NCBI RefSeq assembly: GCF_020531915.1
Contig: NZ_JAJAVG010000008.1
Span: forward strand, 248,001 to 312,000
Direction of reading: 5' to 3'
Source: Methylovorus mays
GTDB taxonomy: Bacteria > Pseudomonadota > Gammaproteobacteria > Burkholderiales > Methylophilaceae
Length of the DNA: 64,000 nt
This document shows, in pieces, positions 8,982 through 18,515 of the stretch (the stretch's first letter is position 1; each line of letters begins with the position of its first letter). Made by a program: the position numbers and the translations under genes. The notes under the pieces are model-generated. The model was not told the origin of the DNA, ran no database searches, and saw nothing but the letters and a program-made list of their open reading frames with translations.

Positions 8982-10541
8982 ATGGCATTAACACTCACTA
9001 TTCCAGCGCTCACCGACAAACCCCTGATCCCCGCCGAGACACAGCCGCAAAAACTGCAAACGCTGATGGGCCAGTGGTTGAAGTTGCCCATGCTGGAAGC
9101 CGCGACTGCCATGGCCGACGAGCTGGAAAACCTCAATCGGCAGGTGGTGCCGGCGGACGCACGCTTTCGGGCACTGGAAACTTATCGCCCCCTGGTCATC
9201 AGCATGAGTCGACGCCTGGCTGGCATTTATGGCAAAGCCAGCCTGCCCTTGCCAGCAGAGGCACGCGCCTATGTAAAGGTCGCGGAGTCATTATGGCTGG
9301 AAATGGCGTATGGCTACAAAATTGCGCTCATCGACGAACAGCAGAAACTGTTCAAGATCAACAGCAACCCCAAGCATATGGCGCTGCTATTGCTACGCGC
9401 CTTTGAAGCCCTGAATGGCCTGATCCATATTTATTTTCAGACTTACTTTCCGGCGCCGGGCAGTGTCTGGAACGATATTCACCAACTGTATCGCTATGCT
9501 GTCCAAGCCGAACTGCAAGACCTGCCCATTGAACAGGGCGAACGAAAAACCACCAGCATCAGCACGCAGTTCAAGCAGATATTGCTGATGGCACTGGCTG
9601 AGCCGCAAAACCTGACACCTTCTGAAATTCGTCGCGTCGCCGACTATATAGAACGCCACGCCGCCCTGGCGGAGTTACATGCCACGGGGCGCATTGAAAA
9701 CCCGGCGGCGGTATTTCTGGTCAAGCTCAACACCGATATGCCGCCCATCGCCTACAGCAAGCATGAAAGCCTGCCGCCCACTGGCAGCGACCTTCTGTTG
9801 CTGACCATTCGTCTGGCGCGCATGGTGCATCAGCATATCCAGTTATTGCAGAAAAAAAACGCCATCATCAGCACGCATGAATTGCCTGATGATGCCACCG
9901 ATGGGCGCTATATCGACCTGCTGCGCTACTTGCTGCAGCATTGGGGCAAGGTCCCCAAACGGGTTTTCAAACGCTCACGCAAGAGCAGCAGTGTGTCCAT
10001 GGTGATCGGCATGCCTGCCGCGCATGCTCTGGCGAATCACGCGTGGCAGGGCAGCAAGCCAGCCAATGTCGGCCGTACTGGTCTCTTGCCAGAGCAACTG
10101 CAGGCTGCCCGCTGGGCGGTGCTCAATGTCAGCGCGGCGGGCATGGCCTTACGCAAACCGGCCAAGCTCACCAGCCAGTTGCATGTGGGGGAAGTGATTG
10201 CGGTAAAAGAAGACCATATGCAGGGCTGGGCGACGGGCGTCATCCGCTGGGCCATGCATGATGAACAGGACAATCTGGATATCGGCATCCAGCTGATTGC
10301 CCCTACCGCCAGAGCCATCGGCTTGCGCCGTCCGTCCCAGCCGTCGTTTGAGTTTGCGCTATTGTTGCCCGCCATCCATGCCCTGAAGCAGGATGCCAGC
10401 ATTGTGGGAGCCGTAGGAAGTTATATGCCGGAGCGCATCATGGAGCTGGATTACGATGGCCGCACCCGACGCATTGTCCTCACCAAGCTGGTGGAGCGCA
10501 CGCATGGCTTCGAGCGCTTTCAGTTCACTGCGCTGGATTAA
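8982..10541 (+). CDS. Large cytoplasmic protein with C-terminal PilZ-like region
   Basis: 519 residues from ATG 8982, preferred because GGAAGG sits just upstream; a start at 8970 would add four residues. No signal peptide or transmembrane segment. The N-terminal ~330 residues are helix-rich and unfamiliar. Residues ~370-480 contain LNVSAAGMAL followed by HVGEVIAVKE, GWATGVIRW and IGIQLIAP, resembling the NxSxxG strand and following strands of PilZ domains, although the RxxxR motif is not obvious. Such proteins are sometimes annotated as c-di-GMP-binding in betaproteobacteria. Its stop overlaps by 4 bp the stop of a convergent EAL-domain gene, consistent with a c-di-GMP theme. Function inferred only. 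Confidence 0.72.
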   Translation: MALTLTIPALTDKPLIPAETQPQKLQTLMGQWLKLPMLEAATAMADELENLNRQVVPADARFRALETYRPLVISMSRRLAGIYGKASLPLPAEARAYVKVAESLWLEMAYGYKIALIDEQQKLFKINSNPKHMALLLLRAFEALNGLIHIYFQTYFPAPGSVWNDIHQLYRYAVQAELQDLPIEQGERKTTSISTQFKQILLMALAEPQNLTPSEIRRVADYIERHAALAELHATGRIENPAAVFLVKLNTDMPPIAYSKHESLPPTGSDLLLLTIRLARMVHQHIQLLQKKNAIISTHELPDDATDGRYIDLLRYLLQHWGKVPKRVFKRSRKSSSVSMVIGMPAAHALANHAWQGSKPANVGRTGLLPEQLQAARWAVLNVSAAGMALRKPAKLTSQLHVGEVIAVKEDHMQGWATGVIRWAMHDEQDNLDIGIQLIAPTARAIGLRRPSQPSFEFALLLPAIHALKQDASIVGAVGSYMPERIMELDYDGRTRRIVLTKLVERTHGFERFQFTALD

Positions 10542-11791
10542 ACGCTCACATCCCAATCCAGGTCACAGCACAGCACTTGCACGACCCCCATCGGTTTGAT
10601 GGCGATGGATATCGTCAGGCAAAGCTCGCCGGTCGCAATCGACAGATATGGCCGCGTCATCTGCACCTCACCGGGATTGCCCAGGGCGCGACGCAGATAA
10701 GGCCGCCGGATCCAGTTGGCGCCTGAGCCATCCGCCAGGGGTTGATAGCGCACGCTCATGATAGAGCGACGACTTGGCGCCACTTCGCTGGTCCCTATCT
10801 GTACCCCCTGCTGGTTAAGCAAATAGCAACGATCAACACCGGGGATAGCCAGCAAGGCTTGAACGGCGTTTAATAGTGGAACGCCTGCCTGTAATTGCTC
10901 AGACGCTTTAAGAAACGCGGCTATGGCATCCTGCATTTTCTGATGGCGAATCTCAGGCACGGTGGATTGGCGATAGCCCTGAAATAATTTGGCGATGGAT
11001 TCGGAGCGCGTTTCCTGCAGCAAATACGGCGCTGGCCGACCAAAATAATAGCCTTGGACAAGGTCGACATCAGTATCCATGGCAATAATGGCTTCCTGCT
11101 CGGTTTCCACGCCTTCGATCAACACCAGGCTACCTGCCTCATGTATCAAAGACACCACGCCCGGCAACACGCGACGTGCCACTGCCGTGCTCGCCGCCTG
11201 CGTAATCATGGAACGATCCAGCTTGACGATATCGGGAGAAAGACGCCAGATACGCTCAAAATTGGAATGACCGGAACCAAAATCATCAATTGCCACCAGA
11301 CAACCGAGATTTTTGTAAAACTGCACGGACTCGGAGAGCTGCGACTCATCTTCTATCGCCCCCTCGATAATCTCCACCACCACCATGGACGGCGGCACAC
11401 CATAATGCTCCAACAGGTCCTGAAAGAACTGCCCATAGTGCTTGCCGTTCACAATCACCTGCGGATTGATATTAAGAAACAGCCATTGGGCTGATTGGCC
11501 CTGCTGCATGAAGTTGTGCATGTGCAAGGCACGCGACAAACGATCAAGCTCGACAATCTCGGACTCGGTTTTCGCCTGCTCAAAAATCCGCCACACAGGC
11601 AGCGCCTGCTGCTGCTCATCAAAAGCCCGGATCAGGCCTTCATACCCGACCACCCGACAATGCGAAAGACTAAAAATAGGCTGGAATGCACTACTTAAGC
11701 GCATTCCCTTGTAATTCGATTGTGAATGCCCCATGTTGGGGATAGTGGCATCCTCGATCAGCTCGAGAATATCCATCAGAATTCTATTCAT
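10538..11791 (-). CDS. EAL-domain phosphodiesterase with C-terminal Cache-like domain
   Basis: 417 residues from the ATG at 11791; a TTG at 11839 could add 16 residues and no ribosome site decides between them. EAL domain at the N-terminus: YEGLIR (EGL variant of EAL), NINPQV, VEIIEG, DDFGSGHSN, KLDRS and IEGVET are all present, so c-di-GMP hydrolysis is expected. After residue ~280 comes a region ending in RRPYLRRAL...TRPYLSIATGELCLTISIA, a pattern typical of Cache-like sensor domains, here without transmembrane helices. It overlaps the PilZ-like gene tail to tail. Confidence 0.86.
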   Translation of the reverse strand: MNRILMDILELIEDATIPNMGHSQSNYKGMRLSSAFQPIFSLSHCRVVGYEGLIRAFDEQQQALPVWRIFEQAKTESEIVELDRLSRALHMHNFMQQGQSAQWLFLNINPQVIVNGKHYGQFFQDLLEHYGVPPSMVVVEIIEGAIEDESQLSESVQFYKNLGCLVAIDDFGSGHSNFERIWRLSPDIVKLDRSMITQAASTAVARRVLPGVVSLIHEAGSLVLIEGVETEQEAIIAMDTDVDLVQGYYFGRPAPYLLQETRSESIAKLFQGYRQSTVPEIRHQKMQDAIAAFLKASEQLQAGVPLLNAVQALLAIPGVDRCYLLNQQGVQIGTSEVAPSRRSIMSVRYQPLADGSGANWIRRPYLRRALGNPGEVQMTRPYLSIATGELCLTISIAIKPMGVVQVLCCDLDWDVSV

Positions 11792-11960
11792 TTCGGCAAC
11801 ACATGATTTTAGTATTGAACCTTCCCTGTAACCCGGCAATGATCAGCAATTATCATGCCGACATGAATACTTCACTTACGCGTCTTTTTTCGCTAGGATA
11901 GCGCAATACTTCGTTTTCACTATCTTAATTACAAGTCCCATTTTCTATAGAGGTTCACAC

Positions 11961-12287
11961 ATGAGCGACCATATTACCCATATTAGCGACAGCGCTTTCG
12001 AGCAGGAAGTGCTGCAATCCCAAGTGCCCGTGCTGGTTGACTACTGGGCTGAATGGTGCGGCCCATGCAAAATGATTGCCCCCATCCTGGATGAAGTCGC
12101 AAAAGAATACGAAGGTCGCCTGAAAGTCGCCAAGCTCAACATTGACGAAAACCAGCAAACACCTCCCAAATACGGCATCCGCGGCATCCCCACCCTGATG
12201 CTGTTCAAGAATGGCAATGTAGAAGCCACCAAAGTAGGCGCACTGTCCAAATCCCAACTGACTGCTTTTATTGACAGCAATATTTAA
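11961..12287 (+). CDS. trxA: Thioredoxin 1
   Basis: 108 residues, standard length. Active site WCGPC at about residues 32-36, the buried Asp ([13 protein letters not shown] context), cis-Pro in GIPTLMLF and the C-terminal helix are intact. Cytoplasmic protein disulfide reductase, reduced by thioredoxin reductase. Start ATG has AGAGGT about 8 bp upstream. It is followed after 140 bp by rho, the usual trxA-rho pairing. Confidence 0.98.
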   Translation: MSDHITHISDSAFEQEVLQSQVPVLVDYWAEWCGPCKMIAPILDEVAKEYEGRLKVAKLNIDENQQTPPKYGIRGIPTLMLFKNGNVEATKVGALSKSQLTAFIDSNI

Positions 12288-12300
12288 TACCGCTACGCTT

Positions 12301-12367
12301 GCGCCTGATTTTGTGTTACCGTGACTTTTAATCCCACGCGTCATTCATCCAATTAGAAATCAGGCGC
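12301..12367 (+). promoter_or_regulatory. Long-range inverted repeat in the trxA-rho intergenic region
   Basis: GCGCCTGATTT at 12301-12311 is the perfect reverse complement of AAATCAGGCGC at 12357-12367, an 11-bp stem enclosing 45 nt. It begins 13 bp after trxA stops and ends 60 bp before rho starts. It lacks a T-run after the second arm, so it is not a simple terminator. It could be a leader structure of rho, whose expression is attenuated in E. coli, or an mRNA 3'-end stabiliser for trxA. Confidence 0.5.
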
Positions 12368-12427
12368 TAATTCCCTAGCAGTTCACTGCACTCCCTGCAG
12401 TTTCGATTTTCAGCGAGCCCTCCTCTT

Positions 12428-13687
12428 ATGCATTTATCCGATTTAAAACATCTTCCCGTGACCGAACTGGTCGAAATGGCGATTGCCAACGAGATTGAAG
12501 GCGCGAGCCGCATGCGCAAGCAGGACCTGATCTTCGCTCTGCTGAAAAACAAAGCCAAAAAGGGAGACAGCATTTTTGGGGATGGCACGCTGGAGGTATT
12601 GCAGGATGGATTCGGTTTCTTACGCTCACCCGACACCTCCTACCTGGCAGGTCCGGACGATATCTATGTTTCACCCTCGCAAATTCGACGCTTCAACCTG
12701 CACACCGGCGACTCCATCATGGGGGAAATTCGCACCCCCAAAGACGGCGAACGCTACTTTGCCCTGGTAAAAGTCGATAGCGTCAACGGCGAAGCCCCCG
12801 AAAACACCAAGCACAAAATCCTCTTTGAAAACCTCACACCTCTCTTCCCCACCAAGCCTCTTGTACTGGAACGCGATATTCGCGGTGAAGAGAATGTCAC
12901 GGGCCGCGTTATTGACATGATCGCGCCTATCGGCAAAGGCCAGCGCGCCTTGCTAGTGGCTCCGCCGAAATCCGGCAAAACGGTGATGATGCAACACATT
13001 GCCCATGCCATTACCGCCAATCACCCAGACGTCAGCCTGATCGTGCTGCTGATTGACGAGCGCCCGGAAGAAGTCACAGAAATGACCCGCTCGGTGAAGG
13101 GCGAGGTTGTTGCTTCCACCTTCGACGAGCCCGCTACCCGCCACGTTCAGGTAGCCGAAATGGTGCTGGAAAAAGCCAAGCGTCTGGTTGAGCATAAAAA
13201 AGACGTGGTGATCCTGCTGGACTCCATCACCCGCCTCGCGCGTGCTTACAACACGGTTGTACCAGCTTCCGGCAAGGTACTGACCGGCGGTGTGGATGCC
13301 AATGCACTGCAGCGCCCCAAACGCTTCTTTGGCGCTGCGCGCAATATTGAAGAAGGCGGCTCGCTGACCATTATTGCCACCGCGCTGATAGACACTGGCT
13401 CCCGCATGGATGATGTGATCTATGAAGAGTTCAAGGGCACCGGCAATATGGAAATTCACCTGGATCGCCGCATGGCAGAAAAGCGCCAATACCCCGCCAT
13501 CAACGTTAACAAATCCGGCACCCGCCGCGAAGAGTTGCTGATTGAAAAAGATATCCTGCAAAAGATCTGGGTGCTGCGCAAACTGCTTTACCCCATGGAT
13601 GATCTCGAAGCAATGGAGTTCCTGCTGGACAAGCTCAAGGCCACCAAGAACAACGCCGATTTCTTTGACTCCATGCGTCGAGGCTAG
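12428..13687 (+). CDS. rho: Transcription termination factor Rho
   Basis: 419 residues, the same length as E. coli Rho. N-terminal Rho helical domain, then the RNA-binding cold-shock-like domain with GFGFLRSPD at about 61-69, Walker A PPKSGKTV near 180, Walker [15 protein letters not shown] near 262, the Q-loop region [15 protein letters not shown], and the R-loop [21 protein letters not shown]. Hexameric ATP-dependent RNA translocase that ends transcription of untranslated RNA. Complete and ordinary. Confidence 0.99.
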   Translation: MHLSDLKHLPVTELVEMAIANEIEGASRMRKQDLIFALLKNKAKKGDSIFGDGTLEVLQDGFGFLRSPDTSYLAGPDDIYVSPSQIRRFNLHTGDSIMGEIRTPKDGERYFALVKVDSVNGEAPENTKHKILFENLTPLFPTKPLVLERDIRGEENVTGRVIDMIAPIGKGQRALLVAPPKSGKTVMMQHIAHAITANHPDVSLIVLLIDERPEEVTEMTRSVKGEVVASTFDEPATRHVQVAEMVLEKAKRLVEHKKDVVILLDSITRLARAYNTVVPASGKVLTGGVDANALQRPKRFFGAARNIEEGGSLTIIATALIDTGSRMDDVIYEEFKGTGNMEIHLDRRMAEKRQYPAINVNKSGTRREELLIEKDILQKIWVLRKLLYPMDDLEAMEFLLDKLKATKNNADFFDSMRRG

Positions 13688-13863
13688 AAACCAGCAGCTT
13701 TCTGCTCGATATCAGCCGAAAATCCGCTTTTTCAGTCACAGTAGGCAACTTGCAGGCGAGTATTGCAAAAGAACCATCGAATCAATATAATGCTCACCTT
13801 TCGCAGTTGTCGCATGTGAACCACTACCCGCCGCACATACCGGCCAATTTGAGGTAAATGATT

Positions 13864-14106
13864 ATGAAATCAGGCATTCATCCTGAATATCGCGAAGTTG
13901 TTTTCCAGGACATCGGCGCCGATTTTAGCTTTATTACACGTTCTACCATCTCCACACGTGAAACCATCAAGTGGACTGACGGTAAAGAATATCCATTGGT
14001 GAAGATTGAAGTTTCTTCGCAATCGCACCCGTTCTACACCGGCAAGCAAAAGATTCTGGATACCGCTGGTCGCGTTGAGAAATTCCGCCAAAAGTACGGC
14101 ATGTAA
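13864..14106 (+). CDS. rpmE2: 50S ribosomal protein L31 type B
   Basis: 80 residues from the ATG at 13864; GAGG lies 9 bp upstream, a better spacing than for the ATG at 13858. The sequence [15 protein letters not shown]...FITRSTI...[11 protein letters not shown] is the type B (C-minus) form, with no CxxC zinc ligands. In organisms with both forms, the zinc-free paralogue replaces the zinc form in zinc shortage; here only this gene is in view. Followed by a terminator. Confidence 0.96.
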   Translation: MKSGIHPEYREVVFQDIGADFSFITRSTISTRETIKWTDGKEYPLVKIEVSSQSHPFYTGKQKILDTAGRVEKFRQKYGM

Positions 14107-14126
14107 TTTCTTGTGCACTTGCACAC

Positions 14127-14152
14127 AAAAAGGCAGCCTGGGCTGCCTTTTT
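14127..14152 (+). terminator. Intrinsic terminator after rpmE2
   Basis: AGGCAGC / GCTGCCT stem with a CTGG loop, preceded by A5 and followed by T5, 20 bp after the rpmE2 stop codon. Confidence 0.93.
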
Positions 14153-14238
14153 CATTTGTGCCGCGCCAAGCCCGGCTTATCGGCAGACTGGGCGCATGAC
14201 ATCGTATACACTGCTGCAGCAACCTCTTGAGATAGCAC

Positions 14239-15888
14239 ATGGCTTTTGAGCTGGAACATGACTGGCAAGGCAATCTGGCCACACCCCGCGCCCGCATAGG
14301 CGAGAGCGCAAAAACGCGCTTGCTGATCCTGCTGTGCGCAGTGTGGATCTGCCTGGGCCTGATCAACCACGCGCCATGGAAACCTGACGAATCCCAGAGC
14401 ATCAACATCGTCAAATCCATGCTGCATGGCCATGCGCTTATTGCGCCTGTTGTCGCAGGCCAAACCTCAATAGAAAACCCTCCTTTGTATTACCTTAGCG
14501 CGGCCGGCATGGCGAAAGTCTTGCAGCCATGGCTACCGATGCACGATGGCGCACGCCTGGTAAGCGGCTTGTGGATGGCACTCACCTTGTTGCTGGTCGG
14601 CATGCTGGGCCGCGAATTATGGGGACGGGGTGCCGGACGGCAAACCACGTTCATTTTCCTGGGGTCGCTTGGGCTGGTCGTTTCCGCCCACTTGCTGATG
14701 CCTGAGGTCGCGGCCCTCACGGGTTCCGCCATGGGCCTGTATGCGTTGGCACTGGCCAAGCGTCGCCCCTATCGCGCCAGTGCTTTGCTGGGATCAGGCA
14801 TCGGTATCTGCTTCCTGACGACCGGCTTGCTGTATGCCATTCCGATTCTGTTCACCGCTCTTCTGCTGCCGATTCTGTTTAGCACCTGGCGCACCAAAAG
14901 CTACGCCGTTGTGCTGGGCCTGAGCATGCTGGTGGCGACTCCCTGGCTGGCCATATGGCCGCTGCTGCTCTGGCACACATCACCCAGCCTGTTTGCAGCA
15001 TGGCAACAATCAAACAGCGACCTGTTCGCACAATCCAGCCATGTGTACTTTCTGAATACGCTGGCCTGGTTTTCATGGCCTGCATTGCCTATCGCCCTAT
15101 GGGGCTTATGGCGTTATCGCACGGTCCTGCTGTTAAAGCCTCGTTTTCAATTACTCATCACGTTTTTTGTAATCAGCCTGATCGTGATTGGCTTTGGCGC
15201 AAACACACGCGAAATATATGCATTGCCCCTGCTACTGCCTTTGGCTGTCTTGGCGGGTGGCAGTGTTGAAACCTTGAAACGCGGCGCAGCAAGCGCGCTG
15301 AACTGGTTTGGCCTCATTCTGTTCGGCATGATCGGCTTTCTGATCTGGCTGGGGTGGTTTGCCATGATGACGGGCTGGCCCGAAAAGCTGGCCGAGCGCA
15401 TGCAGTTTCTCTCTTCGATTCACCATCCGGTATTCAACTGGATTGGATTTGTCGCGGCTTTTCTCATCACGCTGATATGGCTGGCCGTTGTCATTAACGC
15501 CAAACGCTCGATACGCGCAGCGGTGACGGACTGGGCCGTCGGTATCACCATGGCCTGGAGCCTGCTGATGGCGCTATGGTTGCCATGGATTGATACTGCC
15601 AAGAGCTACGGCCCGGTGATGAGCAGCATGCAAAAAGCCCTGCCCAACGATTACCACTGCATGATGGAGCGGAATCTTGGCAGCTCACAATATGCCTTGC
15701 TGGATTATTATCTGGGCATTCGCCCTCGTGCAGCAGAATCACGCGCCAGTCGTCGTTGCGATCTGTATCTGATTCAGGATGAGCGCGGCAGGGCCAAGTT
15801 CCAGCCTGGCCCGGAATGGAACATGATCTGGCATGGCAAACGTGCGACAGACCGCCGTGAAAGCTTCAGGCTGTATCAGCGCAATTAA
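14239..15888 (+). CDS. GT39-like integral membrane glycosyltransferase (ArnT/PMT superfamily)
   Basis: 549 residues with about eleven to twelve hydrophobic helices between residues 27 and 455 and a soluble C-terminal part. The first periplasmic loop carries the acidic motif PWKPDESQS (about 46-54) and the ENPPLYYLSA segment that mark the ArnT/PMT family, which move a sugar from a polyprenyl-phosphate carrier to lipid A or protein. Acceptor and sugar cannot be told from sequence. It stands alone between rpmE2 and the mod genes with terminators on both sides. Confidence 0.85.
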   Translation: MAFELEHDWQGNLATPRARIGESAKTRLLILLCAVWICLGLINHAPWKPDESQSINIVKSMLHGHALIAPVVAGQTSIENPPLYYLSAAGMAKVLQPWLPMHDGARLVSGLWMALTLLLVGMLGRELWGRGAGRQTTFIFLGSLGLVVSAHLLMPEVAALTGSAMGLYALALAKRRPYRASALLGSGIGICFLTTGLLYAIPILFTALLLPILFSTWRTKSYAVVLGLSMLVATPWLAIWPLLLWHTSPSLFAAWQQSNSDLFAQSSHVYFLNTLAWFSWPALPIALWGLWRYRTVLLLKPRFQLLITFFVISLIVIGFGANTREIYALPLLLPLAVLAGGSVETLKRGAASALNWFGLILFGMIGFLIWLGWFAMMTGWPEKLAERMQFLSSIHHPVFNWIGFVAAFLITLIWLAVVINAKRSIRAAVTDWAVGITMAWSLLMALWLPWIDTAKSYGPVMSSMQKALPNDYHCMMERNLGSSQYALLDYYLGIRPRAAESRASRRCDLYLIQDERGRAKFQPGPEWNMIWHGKRATDRRESFRLYQRN

Positions 15889-15892
15889 TATC

Positions 15893-15919
15893 AACCGGGC
15901 TTCAGATGCCCGGTTTTCA
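15893..15919 (+). terminator. Intrinsic terminator after the glycosyltransferase
   Basis: AACCGGGC / GCCCGGTT perfect 8-bp stem, 7-nt loop, followed by TTC; between convergent glycosyltransferase and modC. Confidence 0.8.
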
Positions 15920-15943
15920 TGTCCGCGACAGCGGCCCTGCCCC

Positions 15944-17026
15944 TCACAATACCTGACCGTAAAGGTGCAAGGCCTGCGTTTTAATCAGCGCATGCACTTT
16001 CATTCCCGGGCTTAGGGCAAGATCCTGAATGGCCTTTGCACTCACCTCAGCCACCAGTGTATTTGCATCCAGCACCACATCGACCAGCATGCGGTGATCC
16101 ACCTGCCGCATCTGGCCCAGCGTGCCGGGCAGCTGATTTTGTATGCTGATGCCGGAAACCGGCTCACGTGCCAGCGCGATATTGGACGCGGCTGTGGAAA
16201 TGGTAATCCGCTCGCCCACGCCACCCGCCGAAAGTGGAATAAAAAGGCGTTGCGTACTAAGCTGTGCAACCGAATAGCCTTCTGCCGGATGATGCGAAAG
16301 CAATTCCACCTGCAGCACATTTTCCATGCCCAGTGAGCGCGCCAGAGCAAGCACCTGGGTATCCCGCATCACATCCACAAAATCACCATAGCCAATCACG
16401 TGACCCTGCTCCAGCACCAGCATGCGCGACGTCAGTTGCAATACCTCATCAATCGCATGGCTGACATACAGCATGGGAATATCAATCTCGTCCCGCACGC
16501 GCTGCATGAAGGGCAAAATCTGCATCTTGAGCCTGACATCCAGCGATGCCATCGGCTCATCCAGCAATAACAGGCGTGGTGAACTCAGCAACGCTCGCCC
16601 AAGTGCCACCCGCTGCCGCTGACCACCCGAAAGTTGATGCGGCTTTTGCAGCAGCAAAGCGCCTAGCTCAAGCAGCTCAACAATCTGCGCCAGGCTGAAG
16701 CGGCGCTGTCCACGTGTCAGCCGATGGTAGCCATATTCTAGATTGCGGCTGACAGTAAGATGTGGGAACAGGCGGCTATCTTGGAACACCATGCCTATCC
16801 TGCGTTTGTACAAGGGCAGGTCAATGCCGCGTTCGGTATCCAGTAGACATTCGCCATTTAGCACCAGCCGCCCGGCATCCGGCTTGACCAAGCCGGCCAG
16901 CGTACCCAGCAAAGTGGTTTTACCTGCACCGGAAGGGCCAAACACGCCCGTGACACGATCATTGAGCGTCACGTTGACGCGCGTGGCAAATTCACCGCGG
17001 CGCAGCGCAAAATCAAGCTCTATCAT
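15944..17026 (-). CDS. modC: Molybdate ABC transporter ATP-binding protein ModC
   Basis: 360 residues from ATG 17026, chosen because GGGAG lies 6 bp upstream; an in-frame GTG sits two codons earlier. ABC signatures: Walker A GPSGAGKTT near 33-41, LSGGQRQRVALGRAL, Walker B LLLLDEPMASLD and the H-loop VSHAIDEV. The C-terminal ~70 residues form a single Mop/TOBE domain (SAKAIQDLALSPGMKVHALIK is near its end), which binds oxyanion. Powers molybdate import. Start overlaps modB by 14 bp, indicating translational coupling in a porin-modA-modB-modC operon. Confidence 0.97.
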   Translation of the reverse strand: MIELDFALRRGEFATRVNVTLNDRVTGVFGPSGAGKTTLLGTLAGLVKPDAGRLVLNGECLLDTERGIDLPLYKRRIGMVFQDSRLFPHLTVSRNLEYGYHRLTRGQRRFSLAQIVELLELGALLLQKPHQLSGGQRQRVALGRALLSSPRLLLLDEPMASLDVRLKMQILPFMQRVRDEIDIPMLYVSHAIDEVLQLTSRMLVLEQGHVIGYGDFVDVMRDTQVLALARSLGMENVLQVELLSHHPAEGYSVAQLSTQRLFIPLSAGGVGERITISTAASNIALAREPVSGISIQNQLPGTLGQMRQVDHRMLVDVVLDANTLVAEVSAKAIQDLALSPGMKVHALIKTQALHLYGQVL

Positions 17027-17726
17027 CGCCACTCCCTACGCGACGCAAGGCCCGCTGCTCCATGACATTGCTGAAGTAAAGCGCCGCAAATGCCAATAGC
17101 AAACTCAGTACGACGAGGCGCAACGCAGGCACATCGCCTCCCGGTATTTGCGTATAGGTATAGATGGCCAGTGGCAATGTCCGCGTTTCCCCTTCAATAT
17201 TGCCCACAAAGGTAATCGTGGCGCCAAACTCGCCCAAACTGCGACTGAATGCCAGCACCATGCCCGTGAGAATACCGGGCAAAGCCAATGGCAAGGTGAT
17301 ACTGAAAAATACACGCACCGGATGTGCACCCAATGATTGTGCCGCCAATTCAAGGCCCCGGTCGACCTGACTGACGGCCAGACGTGCCGATCGCACCATC
17401 AAAGGCAAGGCCATGATGGCCGAGGCCACCACAGCCCCCATCCAGGTAAAGGCAATACTGATGCCAAATGCCTCCTGCAGCCACTTGCCCAGAACGCCCT
17501 GATTGCCAAACAGCAGCAAGAGCAGAAAGCCCGGCACCACCGGCGGCAGCACTAATGGCAAATGCACCACGCTATCCAGCAAGGCCTTGCCGAAAAAGCG
17601 CTTGCGGGCCAGCACCCATCCCAGCAATACGCCAGGGATGAGGATCAACAAGGTGCAAAATAAGGCAACTTTGGCGGATAGCCATAAGGCTGCCATTTCC
17701 TCAGGGGTTAACTGCAATATCGACAC
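17013..17726 (-). CDS. modB: Molybdate ABC transporter permease ModB
   Basis: 237 residues with about five transmembrane helices. The EAA coupling loop reads ELAAQSLGAHPVRVFFSITLPLALPGI, here seen around residues 127-153. Forms the inner-membrane channel used with ModC and ModA. It lies 12 bp after modA and overlaps modC. Confidence 0.97.
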   Translation of the reverse strand: MSILQLTPEEMAALWLSAKVALFCTLLILIPGVLLGWVLARKRFFGKALLDSVVHLPLVLPPVVPGFLLLLLFGNQGVLGKWLQEAFGISIAFTWMGAVVASAIMALPLMVRSARLAVSQVDRGLELAAQSLGAHPVRVFFSITLPLALPGILTGMVLAFSRSLGEFGATITFVGNIEGETRTLPLAIYTYTQIPGGDVPALRLVVLSLLLAFAALYFSNVMEQRALRRVGSGDDRA

Positions 17727-17738
17727 CAGAACGCGCCT

Positions 17739-18494
17739 TTAAAATAATGGGGTAAAGCCATATTTGCGGAAGATATCGGCGGCTTGGGGGCTTTTCAAAT
17801 ACGTGAGAAAAGCGCTGTCGGCATTTCTTGCCCCTGCCACCCGGGCGACAGGATACACCACTGGCGCATGGGTCTCTTCTGGAAACACCCCGACAATCTC
17901 CACCTTGTCACTCACTTTGGCATCGGTTTCATACACAATCCCCGCCGCACACTCGCCACGCGCGACAAACGCCAGTGCTGCGCGTACATCCTGCGCGCCG
18001 ACAATCCGTGTTTTCACACCATTCCACCAATTGAGACTGCTCAGCGCCTGCTTGGCGTAAATACCAATAGGCACTGCCTCCACATCCCCCGTGCACAGCC
18101 GTCCATCAAACGCCTTGGCAAAGTCAAAGCCCGCATGAAAATCGACCTTGAATCCACGCCCTTTGGGCGCGATCAACACCACTTTATTCCCGAGCAGATT
18201 GCTGCGGGATGCGACCTCAATGCGTTTCTTCCCCTGCAGGTAATCCATCCACTTGATATCCGCCGATATAAAAATATCGGCCGGAGCCCCATTTTCAATC
18301 TGCTTAGCCAAGGCGGAGGAGGCGGCATAAGACTGTGTCACTTTGACCTCCTTCTCCTTTTCATAGGCCTCACTGATATCCGTCAAGGCATTGGTCAGGC
18401 TGGCTGCGGCAAATACCGTCACCTTGTCCTCGGCAAATGCCGAGGAGGTGATGACCAAGGCTAACAGGCCCCACGCAAACGTCATCTTGTTCAT
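17739..18494 (-). CDS. modA: Molybdate-binding periplasmic protein ModA
   Basis: 251 residues with a signal peptide ending SSAFAED. Mature N-terminus KVTVFAAASLTNAL is the classic ModA start with the oxyanion-binding Ser; ASSALAKQIENGAPADIFISAD holds the second ligand Ser region. Delivers molybdate or tungstate to ModBC. It is 21 bp downstream of an OprP-like porin gene on the same strand. Confidence 0.97.
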   Translation of the reverse strand: MNKMTFAWGLLALVITSSAFAEDKVTVFAAASLTNALTDISEAYEKEKEVKVTQSYAASSALAKQIENGAPADIFISADIKWMDYLQGKKRIEVASRSNLLGNKVVLIAPKGRGFKVDFHAGFDFAKAFDGRLCTGDVEAVPIGIYAKQALSSLNWWNGVKTRIVGAQDVRAALAFVARGECAAGIVYETDAKVSDKVEIVGVFPEETHAPVVYPVARVAGARNADSAFLTYLKSPQAADIFRKYGFTPLF

Positions 18495-18515
18495 AAGATA
18501 TTCCTGAGATAGAAA

